Below are positions 44,099-51,779 of a DNA stretch of 64,000 bases, one piece after another; the stretch's first letter is position 1, and each line of letters begins with the position of its first letter. The notes below the pieces were generated by a model. It was given only the letters and a program-made list of their open reading frames with translations, was not told the DNA's origin and did not search any database. The translations under genes were made by a program, and so were the position numbers. Origin of the DNA: Marinobacter sp. CHS3-4 (GTDB lineage Bacteria > Pseudomonadota > Gammaproteobacteria > Pseudomonadales > Oleiphilaceae); contig NZ_JASGBJ010000002.1 in assembly GCF_030053415.1 (NCBI RefSeq), forward strand, positions 930,001 through 994,000, written 5' to 3'.

Positions 44099-47000
44099 TC
44101 ATTGATTGCCCGATGAGGCCAGAGACCTGACTCGCGCTCCAACTCGATTACCCAGTACAAGCAGGGACGGCGTCAGCAACAAAGTTAGTATGGTGGCAAA
44201 CGCCAATCCCCCTGCAATGGCACTGGACAGTTGGGTCCACCATTGCGTTGAAGGTGCTCCGATGCCGAGCGAGGGAGTCAGCAAATCCACGTTGACGCCC
44301 AGCACCATCGGCATCAGCCCCAGAATCGTGGTCACGGCGGTCAACAATACCGGCCTTAGACGCAGGCAGCCAGTTTCCAGCGCCGCATCAAAAGCACTGA
44401 ACCCTTCCTTTCGCATCTGGTTAAAGGTATCGATCAGGATAATGTTGTTATTCACCACGATGCCTGCCAGCGCAATGATGCCCATGCCCACCATCACAAT
44501 GCCGAAAGACTGGCCATTCAATAGCAAGCCCAGCAACACACCGGCGGTCGACAGAACAATGGCAGAGAGGATCAGCATGGTCTGATAGAGGGAATTGAAT
44601 TGAGTCACGAGAATCAACAGCATCAGCCCGATGGCCACCATGAAGGCCGAAGACAGGAAATTCGCAGCCTGTTTCTGATCCTCGTTTTCACCGGCGAAGC
44701 TGATGGTGATGCCTTCCGGTGTTTCAGGCATCTTCTGCTGCAATTCCTTCAGCAAGGCGCTGGCCTGGCGGTCCGGCTCCACGTCGGATTTGACGGTAAC
44801 CGTGCGCTGCCCATCCACCCGGACAATACTGCCAATTTTGTCGCCCGGCTCCAGCTTCACAAATTGCGACAATGGCACTTGCCCCCGGGAGGTTTGAATC
44901 GTCTGACGCTGAAACTGGTCCAATTCACGCCAGTTGTTGGGGACGCGCACCACGATATCGACTTCATCCCGGACATCTTCCGGCCGATAGGTAGCAAGCA
45001 CCAGGCCGTTGGTGACCAACCTGACTGCGCTGCCCACGCCAAGAACGTCAGAACCAAAGCGGGCCGCGGCTTCACGATCCACATTCAGCCGCCATTCGAT
45101 ACCAGGCAGGCTGCGATCGTCCTCTACGTCGACGAAACCACCCATCTCATTCATCTGGTCTTTCACCTGATCGACGTATCGATCCAGCTTTTCGATATCC
45201 AGGCCGCTGATCTTCAATTCAATAGGCTTGCCGTCCGCGGGCCCGCCTTCCTGCTTGCGAAATTCCAATTGGATGCCGGGAATGTCTGCCGTGCGCTCTC
45301 TCAGGTCTTCCAGAATCTGCGTTGCCGGGCGACGCTCGTTCCAGTCGGTGAACTGGAACTGCAGTACGCCAATGACGTCCGGGGCCATGCGGTTTCCGGC
45401 GGCAATCATCGAACGGGCGTAAAGTGCTTTCACTTCGGGCAAGCCCTGCAACCGCTGTTCGACGTCTCGAACAATTTCATCTCGCTCCCAGACAGACAGG
45501 TCGCCACGGGCTCGCACCTGAACCTGGGCGGAATCTGGTTCTACGCTGGGGAAAAACTCGACGCCATGGTTGAATTTGTAATAGGCGCCGTAAATCAGGG
45601 CCACCACGCCCAACACGCCAACCAGGGTCAGCCATGGCGATGCCAGTAAGGTGGCCAGGGCTTTCCGGTACAGTTTCCCCATCCTGCCCTGCTTTACCGT
45701 CGCCCGTGTCCGCTTTCCGCCACTCAGGCTGCCCAATACCGGCAGAAACACCAACGCCATGGCCAGCGAGGCCAGCAAGCAGATGATCACCGTCATTGGA
45801 AGAAACTTCATGAATTCGCCGACCACCCCGGGCCAAAACAGCAGCGGCAGAAATACCACCAGTGTCGTGGCGGTCGAGGCAATGATCGGCCATGCCATTC
45901 TTGATGCGGCTTCGCCCCAGGCCCTGGAAACTTTCTGGCCCTCGCTGAGGTTTCTATCCGCCAGTTCCGACACCACAATGGCGCCGTCCACCAGCATGCC
46001 CGCCACCAGAATCAGGCTGAACAGGACAACGATATTAAGCGTCAGCCCCATCCCCCAGATCACCAGAATACCGGTCAGGAACGCCCCGGGGATGGTCAAC
46101 CCCACCAGAAAGGCGGATCGTGGGCCCATGAAGGCAATGATCAATACAATCACCAGTACAATGGCGGTGAGCACGTTGTTCAACAGGTCGCTGAGGATGT
46201 CACGCACCTCGCCCGACTGATCCATGATGTAGCGAACTTCCAGCTCTTCCGGCAGCTGGTCCTCAGCGGCCCGCATCAGGCCTTTGACCTTTTCAACAGT
46301 TTCAATGATGTTGGCGCCAGTACGCTTGGATACTTCCAGAACCAGGGCAGGCTCGCCATTGATGCGTGCAAACCCACGCGGATCTTTGAATGTGCGCTGC
46401 AGCATGGCGACATCACCAAAGGTGACGACGGTGTCGCCGTCTACCTTGATGGGCATCGTCATCACATCTTCGATGGTTTCGATCACCCCGGGCACCTTCA
46501 TGGTCATGCGCCCGGCACCGGTATCCAGACTGCCCGCAGCCACCAACTGGTTATTGCGTGTGACCAGCTGGCCAAGGGTGTCGTAATCCACGCCATAGCT
46601 TTCCAGTACCTGTGGATCGACCACCACTTCCAGAAGGTCTTCCCGGTCGCCGCCAATTTCGACTTCTAGCACTTCCGGAATACCTTCTATGGCATCCTGC
46701 AGTCGGCGGGCGACAGTCACCAGTTCCCGCTCTGACAGCGGCCCCGAGAGTCCGACGGACAGAACCGGAAACAAAGCCACGTTGATTTCGTTGACGCGCG
46801 GTTCATCCGCTTCCTGCGGCAGCTTGCTTCGCGCCGTATCAACGTTTTCCCGAACATCCTGAAGAGCTTTGTCCGGATCAAACCCCGCATCGAATTCCAG
46901 CATCACCGAGGCATGTCCTTCGGAAGCGGTGGAGCGCATTTCCTTGATACCCTCCAGCGATCGCAGTTCCTGCTCCATGGGGCGGATCAACAGTCGCTCG

Positions 47001-47179
47001 GAGTCTTCCGGGCTGATGCCGTCCAGCGTCATGGACACGTAAATCATGGGAATGGTGATGTCAGGGTTGGCTTCTTTCGGAATCAACTGGAAGGCTGCAA
47101 CGCCCCCGATGATCAGGAATAACAGGGTCAGAAAGGTGGTGCGGCTTCTGTCCAGCGCGGCAAAAATAAGCGTGCGCAT
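44099..47179 (-). CDS. RND efflux transporter permease
   Basis: A 1026-residue AcrB-type inner-membrane pump. It has 12 hydrophobic segments in two halves, with the large periplasmic loops in between. The TM4 region SLILVAGMLVDGAIVVSEL contains an Asp for proton coupling. Sequence style (MTLDGISPEDSERLL, SKLPQEADEPRVNEIN) is of the HAE1-like type found in marine gammaproteobacteria. It lies 5 nt after the adaptor gene on the same strand; no outer-membrane channel gene is adjacent, so it probably uses a TolC encoded elsewhere. Confidence 0.95.
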   Translation of the reverse strand: MRTLIFAALDRSRTTFLTLLFLIIGGVAAFQLIPKEANPDITIPMIYVSMTLDGISPEDSERLLIRPMEQELRSLEGIKEMRSTASEGHASVMLEFDAGFDPDKALQDVRENVDTARSKLPQEADEPRVNEINVALFPVLSVGLSGPLSERELVTVARRLQDAIEGIPEVLEVEIGGDREDLLEVVVDPQVLESYGVDYDTLGQLVTRNNQLVAAGSLDTGAGRMTMKVPGVIETIEDVMTMPIKVDGDTVVTFGDVAMLQRTFKDPRGFARINGEPALVLEVSKRTGANIIETVEKVKGLMRAAEDQLPEELEVRYIMDQSGEVRDILSDLLNNVLTAIVLVIVLIIAFMGPRSAFLVGLTIPGAFLTGILVIWGMGLTLNIVVLFSLILVAGMLVDGAIVVSELADRNLSEGQKVSRAWGEAASRMAWPIIASTATTLVVFLPLLFWPGVVGEFMKFLPMTVIICLLASLAMALVFLPVLGSLSGGKRTRATVKQGRMGKLYRKALATLLASPWLTLVGVLGVVALIYGAYYKFNHGVEFFPSVEPDSAQVQVRARGDLSVWERDEIVRDVEQRLQGLPEVKALYARSMIAAGNRMAPDVIGVLQFQFTDWNERRPATQILEDLRERTADIPGIQLEFRKQEGGPADGKPIELKISGLDIEKLDRYVDQVKDQMNEMGGFVDVEDDRSLPGIEWRLNVDREAAARFGSDVLGVGSAVRLVTNGLVLATYRPEDVRDEVDIVVRVPNNWRELDQFQRQTIQTSRGQVPLSQFVKLEPGDKIGSIVRVDGQRTVTVKSDVEPDRQASALLKELQQKMPETPEGITISFAGENEDQKQAANFLSSAFMVAIGLMLLILVTQFNSLYQTMLILSAIVLSTAGVLLGLLLNGQSFGIVMVGMGIIALAGIVVNNNIILIDTFNQMRKEGFSAFDAALETGCLRLRPVLLTAVTTILGLMPMVLGVNVDLLTPSLGIGAPSTQWWTQLSSAIAGGLAFATILTLLLTPSLLVLGNRVGARVRSLASSGNQ

Positions 47180-47184
47180 GGCGA

Positions 47185-48267
47185 TCAGCCCCGCTCAGTG
47201 TTGGCGGCAACAGGCTGCACTTTCTGGCCCACCGACACGAAACCGGCCCCGCGGGTGATCAGCTGAATTTCATCCGGCAGACCGGTAACCCAGGCTCCCT
47301 CGGTGGTGATGTTCAATAGTCTGACGGTCGTAAACACGACTTCGTCGTTGCCGTTGACATGGCGAATACCCGGACGCCCATCGTCTCCGAGGCTCAGAAA
47401 CGCAGGCGACAAAAAGATGGCTTCCACCTCTGGAAGCGCAATGCGCAAAGTTGCACTGCCACCGGCAACCCGTTTGCGTTCAGGGTTATCGACCTCGATC
47501 TCAACCGCAAAACTGCGGGTGTCCGTGTTGGCGGCGCTGGCAACGAACGTCACCTGCCCATTCAGGGTGTCGCCGTCCAGGGTCTGAATGGCAACGGGCT
47601 GGCCCGGTTTCACCTGACTGACGGACTGTTGCGGCACCTGACCAGTGGCTTTCAACCGGTCTATCTCTACCAGTTCAAACAAGGGCGAACCTACCTGAAC
47701 CAGATCGCCCTCTTCCACAGACTTGCGATTAATAGTGCCGGCAAACGGCGCTTGTGGCGTCAGATAGTCAATTGCCAGTTGTGCTTCAGCCAGTTCGGCT
47801 CTGGCAGTCGCAAGCTCGCTCTGCAGAGCCAGTATTTGAGATTCAGAGGTCAGATCTTTTGCCCGCAGACGCTGAGCCGCTGCCAGGTCTGCCTGCAGCT
47901 TTCGCAATCGTGACTGCCACCGCTCTACCACCTCGGGCCGGCCATCGTCCGACAACCTGGCCAGAACCTGACCTTTTTCAACCCGGTCCCCCAGACTGAC
48001 TTGCAACGACTCAACCGTGCCCGGAAGCCTGGCAGAAATAGCCAGGGACCTGGCAGGTTCAATCTGCCCTTGCAGCAGCAACCCCGGCTGGTAGAGGCGG
48101 GCCTGTCGTTCTTCTACCTGCACTCTGGGAAGCTTGGCCTCGTCGGCCTGCACGGCGTCGGGCGCTTTACTTTCCGCCTCTTTGACATCGCCGCTGGCAA
48201 TCCAGAACACGAGCGCTACCACCAGGAAAAGAGACAGCCCAATGGAACCCAGTTTTTCTTTTGTCAT
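47185..48267 (-). CDS. RND periplasmic adaptor (membrane fusion protein)
   Basis: A 360-residue protein with an N-terminal membrane anchor (LSLFLVVALVFWIASGD), a lipoyl/barrel-sandwich domain (SARLPGTVESLQVSLGDRVEKGQVLARL), a helical hairpin (QSRLRKLQADLAAAQRLRAKDLTSESQILALQSELATAR) and a beta-barrel part. It links the permease to an outer-membrane channel. The permease gene follows directly, so they are one operon. The promoter lies in the 105-nt gap before the ilv leader, which holds a palindrome GGTTGCAACC at 48298-48307. Confidence 0.93.
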   Translation of the reverse strand: MTKEKLGSIGLSLFLVVALVFWIASGDVKEAESKAPDAVQADEAKLPRVQVEERQARLYQPGLLLQGQIEPARSLAISARLPGTVESLQVSLGDRVEKGQVLARLSDDGRPEVVERWQSRLRKLQADLAAAQRLRAKDLTSESQILALQSELATARAELAEAQLAIDYLTPQAPFAGTINRKSVEEGDLVQVGSPLFELVEIDRLKATGQVPQQSVSQVKPGQPVAIQTLDGDTLNGQVTFVASAANTDTRSFAVEIEVDNPERKRVAGGSATLRIALPEVEAIFLSPAFLSLGDDGRPGIRHVNGNDEVVFTTVRLLNITTEGAWVTGLPDEIQLITRGAGFVSVGQKVQPVAANTERG

Positions 48268-48297
48268 GACTCGCTCGCAGAAGGGAAACTAAAAATT

Positions 48298-48311
48298 GGT
48301 TGCAACCGGTT
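48298..48311. promoter_or_regulatory. paired palindromes between RND and ilv units
   Basis: GGTTGCAACC (48298-48307) and AACCGGTT (48304-48311) are overlapping palindromes in the 105-nt divergent gap. A possible -35 TTGCAA (48300-48305) with a 17-base spacer and a weak TTAGAT -10 would transcribe toward ilv. Whether this is an operator for efflux control or part of the ilv promoter cannot be told. Confidence 0.3.
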
Positions 48312-48372
48312 AAAAACGTGGGTTAGATTCTACACATAATTATTCAATAGATTCAGAGCCGTTGCAGATTTT

Positions 48373-48465
48373 ATGAATCTCATTTCAGTGATTGTACTAG
48401 TGAAGGTCGTCCTGGTGGTCGTGGTGCCATCCGGGGGCTTTTGCGTGGACAACCGAGTGAGATAG
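48373..48465 (+). CDS. ilv leader peptide
   Basis: A 30-codon frame before the ilvG gene. The product has 11 Val, 3 Leu and 2 Ile, including VVLVVVV at residues 12-18 followed by PSGGF. This is the composition and order of the E. coli ilvGMEDA leader peptide (IlvL), which also has a run of Val and Ile before a Pro-X-Gly region. Translation speed through the Val, Leu and Ile codons would set the choice of RNA structure downstream. It is shorter than typical annotation cut-offs. Confidence 0.9.
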   Translation: MNLISVIVLVKVVLVVVVPSGGFCVDNRVR

Positions 48466-48525
48466 CGACAACTCGACAAGACACCAGAAAGCCCCCGGAA
48501 CCGAAAGGTCCGGGGGCTTTTTTTT
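48430..48525 (+). promoter_or_regulatory. ilvGM transcription attenuator (antiterminator and terminator)
   Basis: The terminator has arms AAAGCCCCCGGA (48488-48499) and TCCGGGGGCTTT (48509-48520) followed by a T run to 48525. The leader peptide frame contains an identical copy of the right arm, TCCGGGGGCTTTT at 48430-48442, beginning at codon 20 just after the Val run. That copy can pair with the left arm and prevent the terminator, so slow translation at Val, Leu or Ile codons would favour read-through. This is the classical amino-acid attenuation layout. Confidence 0.92.
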
Positions 48526-48558
48526 GCACTGATGAAAGACGAGAAGGACACCTAGCCC

Positions 48559-50259
48559 ATGAACGGCGCACAACACATTCTGGATGCATTCCATCGTCAC
48601 AGTATCGACACGGTTTTCGGCTACCCCGGCGGCTGCATCATGCCGCTATACGATGCGCTGGTAGACGATGTGGTGGTGGAGCACGTGCTGTGTCGCCATG
48701 AACAGGGTTGCGCCTTGGCAGCTGACGGCTACGCCAGAGCAAGCGGAAAGACGGGTGTATGCATTGCCACTTCGGGCCCGGGTGCCACTAACCTCATCAC
48801 CGGTGTGGCCAATGCCCATCGTGACTCCATACCCATGCTGGTGATCACCGGGCAGGTACCGTCTGGCCTGATTGGCACCGATGCGTTTCAGGAAACCGAC
48901 GTTCTGGGCATGACGCTCGGCATCGTCAAACACAGCTATCTGGTCACCGATGCTGACGAGATTCCGGACGTCATGGAAGAAGCCATCCAACTGGCCAACT
49001 CAGGTCGCCCCGGGCCGGTATGGATTGATGTTCCCAAGGACGTCTTGCTGCAGCAGGTCACAGCCAGCGCCGACCAAACGACCAGGCCATCAGCGGCGCA
49101 CTGCCCTGACCTGACGCAAGCCATCCAGATGCTGCGCGACGCGAGGCGGCCTTTGCTCTACAGCGGCGGAGGCGTCAGCCTGGCCCACTGCGAACAACCT
49201 TTCCGCCGGTTCGCAACCACGTCAGCCATGCCTGCGGTCGTCACACTCAAAGGGATCGGTAACGCCGGCAAACACAATCCCGACAATCTGGGCATGCTGG
49301 GCATGCACGGTTCCCTGGCAGCCAACCGCGCGGTGGATGAATGCGATCTTTTGTTGGTCGTCGGCGCCCGCTTGGATGACCGTGCCACCGGAAAGCTGGA
49401 CGAGTTCGCTCCCAACGCCCGCATGATTCATATCGATGCGGATAGCGCGGAACTGAACAAATTGCGCCCGGCTGACGTGTGCTTACGAGGCCCACTGGAC
49501 CAGATCTTAGAGGGCCTGACCCGGGCAATAGAGTCGCACCCGCTGGCCATTGATGACTGGCGCAAACAATGTCGCCAGTGGCGCACCACCGGTGGCTTTT
49601 CGGCTGCGGATAACGAAGAACCGCTGTCTGCCATCACCGGGCCAGCATTTACCCGCCAGCTTTCCCGTATTGCGCCGGATGATGCGGTTATCGCCTGCGA
49701 CGTTGGCCAGCACCAGATGTGGGTGGCTCAGCATTACGAATTCGACCACCCACGGCACCATCTGACCAGCGGCGGCCTGGGCACCATGGGCTTCGGGCTG
49801 CCCGCTGCCATCGGCGCACAGTTCGCTAACCGCAACAGCACGGTGATCAACGTGACCGGCGATGGCTCGTTCATGATGAACGCCCAGGAATTGGCGACCA
49901 TCCGCCGTTATCGCCTGCCACTGAAAATCATCGTTTTGGACAATCAGTGCCTGGGCATGGTGCGCCAGCAACAAGAGCTGTTTTACGACAACCGCGAAAG
50001 CCAGATCGACCTGGACGACAATCCGGATTTCGTCGCCATGGCCCGGGCTTTCGATATACCGGCGCTGCACATCGAACGCACCGACCAGATTCGCCGTGGC
50101 ATCGAAACCATCTTGGCCTTCGACGGGCCCATGCTGCTGCACGTGGCCATCGCCCGGGAAGAAAACGTCTGGCCCATCGTTAAACCCGGTTCGGGCAATC
50201 GCGAAATGATTGATGAATCTCAACAAACAACCAGAAAAACCAGGGAGCAAGTTGCATGA
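48559..50259 (+). CDS. ilvG: acetolactate synthase large subunit
   Basis: A 566-residue thiamine diphosphate enzyme for the first shared step of valine, leucine and isoleucine synthesis. It has the N-terminal YPGGCIMPLYDAL and EQGCALAADGYARASGK regions (Glu activating ThDP), a FAD-binding middle, and the GDGSFMMNAQELATI ThDP-Mg motif. The attenuator lies directly upstream. It overlaps the small subunit gene by 4 nt. Pairing with a 92-residue small subunit is like E. coli IlvG-IlvM; ilvE, ilvD and ilvA do not follow here. Confidence 0.95.
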   Translation: MNGAQHILDAFHRHSIDTVFGYPGGCIMPLYDALVDDVVVEHVLCRHEQGCALAADGYARASGKTGVCIATSGPGATNLITGVANAHRDSIPMLVITGQVPSGLIGTDAFQETDVLGMTLGIVKHSYLVTDADEIPDVMEEAIQLANSGRPGPVWIDVPKDVLLQQVTASADQTTRPSAAHCPDLTQAIQMLRDARRPLLYSGGGVSLAHCEQPFRRFATTSAMPAVVTLKGIGNAGKHNPDNLGMLGMHGSLAANRAVDECDLLLVVGARLDDRATGKLDEFAPNARMIHIDADSAELNKLRPADVCLRGPLDQILEGLTRAIESHPLAIDDWRKQCRQWRTTGGFSAADNEEPLSAITGPAFTRQLSRIAPDDAVIACDVGQHQMWVAQHYEFDHPRHHLTSGGLGTMGFGLPAAIGAQFANRNSTVINVTGDGSFMMNAQELATIRRYRLPLKIIVLDNQCLGMVRQQQELFYDNRESQIDLDDNPDFVAMARAFDIPALHIERTDQIRRGIETILAFDGPMLLHVAIAREENVWPIVKPGSGNREMIDESQQTTRKTREQVA

Positions 50260-50534
50260 ACGCGCAAAGTAAACAAACGCAACCGAGCTACAACTTGAAC
50301 TGCCGAATGGCCTTCGAACCGGCCGCACTGGAACGCCTTTGCCAGGTTGTCCGAATCCGCGGCTTCCGCATTGCGAACATGGCGGTAGACAGCGTGGGTG
50401 AACACCTGGACATCAACCTGATCCTCGAGGGCAGCCGGCCCATCGCCATGCTTCAGTCTCAATTGGAAAAGCTGCACACGGTGGTTGAGGTTGCCCTGGC
50501 GGAGGCGCCTTTGGTTCGGTCTCGGGTTGGCTGA
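50256..50534 (+). CDS. ilvM: acetolactate synthase small subunit, IlvM-like
   Basis: A 92-residue ACT-domain protein (FEPAALERLCQVVRIRGFRIANMAV...HLDINLILEGSRPIAMLQSQLEKL). It is short like IlvM, not the longer IlvH/IlvN. Such subunits activate the large subunit and may mediate feedback control. It is translationally coupled to ilvG by an ATGA overlap. Confidence 0.92.
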   Translation: MNAQSKQTQPSYNLNCRMAFEPAALERLCQVVRIRGFRIANMAVDSVGEHLDINLILEGSRPIAMLQSQLEKLHTVVEVALAEAPLVRSRVG

Positions 50535-50574
50535 TTTTGGAGGTTGGCCTTTGTAGCCTGAGGGTATGGGTGTG

Positions 50575-50668
50575 GGTCGGGGGGGGGGACCCATTTCTTC
50601 TGGGAAAAAGAACTCGCTGCGCTCAGACACCTTTGTTCCCGGCAGAAAAGGGTTCCCACCCCCTCCCG
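50575..50668. repeat. hairpin repeat copy 1 (imperfect stem)
   Basis: The left arm is GTCGG plus a G run, then ACCCATTTCTTCTGGGAAAAAG, ending at 50610. The loop is AACTCGCTGCGCTCAGACAC (50611-50630). The right arm runs from 50631 to about 50666 and pairs with the left through most of its length with a few mismatches and bulges. The loop is identical, in inverse orientation, to that of copy 2, while the stems differ. Confidence 0.8.
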
Positions 50669-50823
50669 ACAGACTTTTTAAGATAACGCTCTGGTCGGTA
50701 AAGCAAATGTTTAACAAAGCGAACCTTGCTGACTTAGGTTTCGCACCCGTTGTTCTATCGTTTTGCCTTTGTTCTTGTCTCTGTCTTTATCTTTAACGAG
50801 AGATATCCATTGGTTTGCTCGGC

Positions 50824-50909
50824 GCGTGGAGGGTTTTGGATTTTTGCCGGAAAAAGGTGTCTGAGCGCAGCGAGTTCTTTTTCCGGCAAAAATCCAAAAC
50901 CCTCCACGC
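50824..50909. repeat. hairpin repeat copy 2 (33-bp perfect stem)
   Basis: Positions 50824-50856 and 50877-50909 are exact reverse complements over 33 bp. They enclose a 20-nt loop GTGTCTGAGCGCAGCGAGTT, the reverse complement of the loop of copy 1. The stem bases next to the loop (AAAAAG / CTTT) are also shared with copy 1. There is no transposase nearby. It could act as a bidirectional terminator, as a structured RNA, or be a mobile repeat. Confidence 0.92.
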
Positions 50910-51005
50910 AAGCCCGCCCCCCAAAACCAATCCTGCAAAAAAAAGAAAGCCCACCCCAAAGCCAAAGGCCCCAGCGGTGGGCAAGTTCCCGGATTTAAGG
51001 CAGCA

Positions 51006-51449
51006 TTACCAGGATTTATAAGGCAGGAATTTACCGTTCATGGTGATCACGACACGATCACCCTTCGGGTTCTCTTCCTTGTCGATGTCCATAGAGAAGT
51101 CGATAGCACTCATGATGCCGTCGCCGAACTTCTCATGGATCAGTTCCTTGATGGTGTCGCCATACACGCCGACCACTTCGTACAAGCGGTAAATCAGCGG
51201 ATCCTGCGGGACTGAATCGCCCCAGGCTTTCTTCGGGCAAACCTGCAGCATTTCTGCCACAGACTTATCCAGACCCAGTGTCTCGCAGGTCGCAAAAGCT
51301 TTATCTTCAGACATGCTGTTCATGCCCAAGCACGCCGATGTGGCGAATACCGGGGACATGCCAATGGCCTCGCCCAGCGCTTCCCAGGAAACGCCTTTGG
51401 TGGCTTTTGCTTCCAGGATTTTTGCGGTCATCAGCTCTTTCGTCATCAT
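51006..51449 (-). CDS. cynS: cyanate hydratase (cyanase)
   Basis: A 147-residue cyanase that turns cyanate and bicarbonate into ammonia and carbon dioxide. The catalytic residues are Arg88, Glu91 and Ser114, with the same spacing (3 and 23) as Arg96, Glu99 and Ser122 of E. coli CynS. The N-terminal part is a helix-turn-helix-like bundle as in the family. The start is one of two adjacent ATGs behind AGGAGG. No cynT carbonic anhydrase or cyanate transporter is adjacent; the divergent neighbour is a sigma54 activator. Confidence 0.96.
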   Translation of the reverse strand: MMTKELMTAKILEAKATKGVSWEALGEAIGMSPVFATSACLGMNSMSEDKAFATCETLGLDKSVAEMLQVCPKKAWGDSVPQDPLIYRLYEVVGVYGDTIKELIHEKFGDGIMSAIDFSMDIDKEENPKGDRVVITMNGKFLPYKSW

Positions 51450-51666
51450 CCTTCGTTCCTCCTCTTCGTCATCTATTCAGCAACTGAATGCAGAATACAT
51501 GCTCTATTGTGGTGCACATTTGATCGATAACTCGCTTTCTGCGATCGATCCTGTTTGACTTTCTTCATTGGCCACTACCTGTATCGCATTGTTCGTGCCA
51601 GATTCCAGAAAAACCTAGAACTCTGTTTTTATTGTATTTTTTGAATACCTATTTCATTACCAGCTC

Positions 51667-51716
51667 ACGATATTTCGTTATTTACGATTTTTCGGGAGCC
51701 AAATGACGATTTTTCG
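51667..51716 (+). promoter_or_regulatory. three ACGATWTTTCG direct repeats
   Basis: The 11-mers ACGATATTTCG (51667-51677), ACGATTTTTCG (51684-51694) and ACGATTTTTCG (51706-51716) are repeated at 17- and 22-base spacing, the last ending 5 bases before the sigma54-like promoter. Each has CGA/TCG ends, so each is a small imperfect dyad. They look like binding sites for a regulator of the activator gene or of the divergent cynS. Confidence 0.55.
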
Positions 51717-51721
51717 TGTTT

Positions 51722-51737
51722 TGGCATGACTCTTGGA
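51722..51737 (+). promoter_or_regulatory. near-consensus sigma54-type promoter before the activator gene
   Basis: TGGCATGACTCTTGGA matches 10 of 12 defined positions of the RpoN consensus, but the -12 GC is GG here, which would normally be damaging. It lies 43 nt before the activator start. It may be a weak, decayed or repressor-type site. Confidence 0.35.
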
Positions 51738-51779
51738 TCCCCTGAATCCAATGATCTTCTCCCAGCATCAAGGAGCCCC

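Larger units (their letters stand above)
50535..51005. repeat. intergenic region with two long hairpin repeats sharing a 20-nt loop
   Basis: This 471-bp stretch has no convincing gene; frames in it are artefacts of low-complexity inverted repeats. It contains two hairpins listed separately. The sequence between them (about 50670-50820) is unremarkable and AT-rich in part. Confidence 0.75.
51450..51779. other. 330-bp divergent region between cynS and the sigma54 activator
   Basis: The half near the activator is AT-rich and holds three direct repeats and a sigma54-like promoter (listed separately). GATCGAT (51522-51528) and GATCGATC (51543-51550) flank the sequence AACTCGCTTTCTGC. No gene was seen. 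Confidence 0.5.

Noticed and set aside
50711..50998. Overlapping open frames on both strands around the hairpin repeat (proteins with SERSEFFF-like words)
   Set aside because: They are translations of the inverted repeat and low-complexity flanks, lack ribosome sites, and mirror each other on the two strands.
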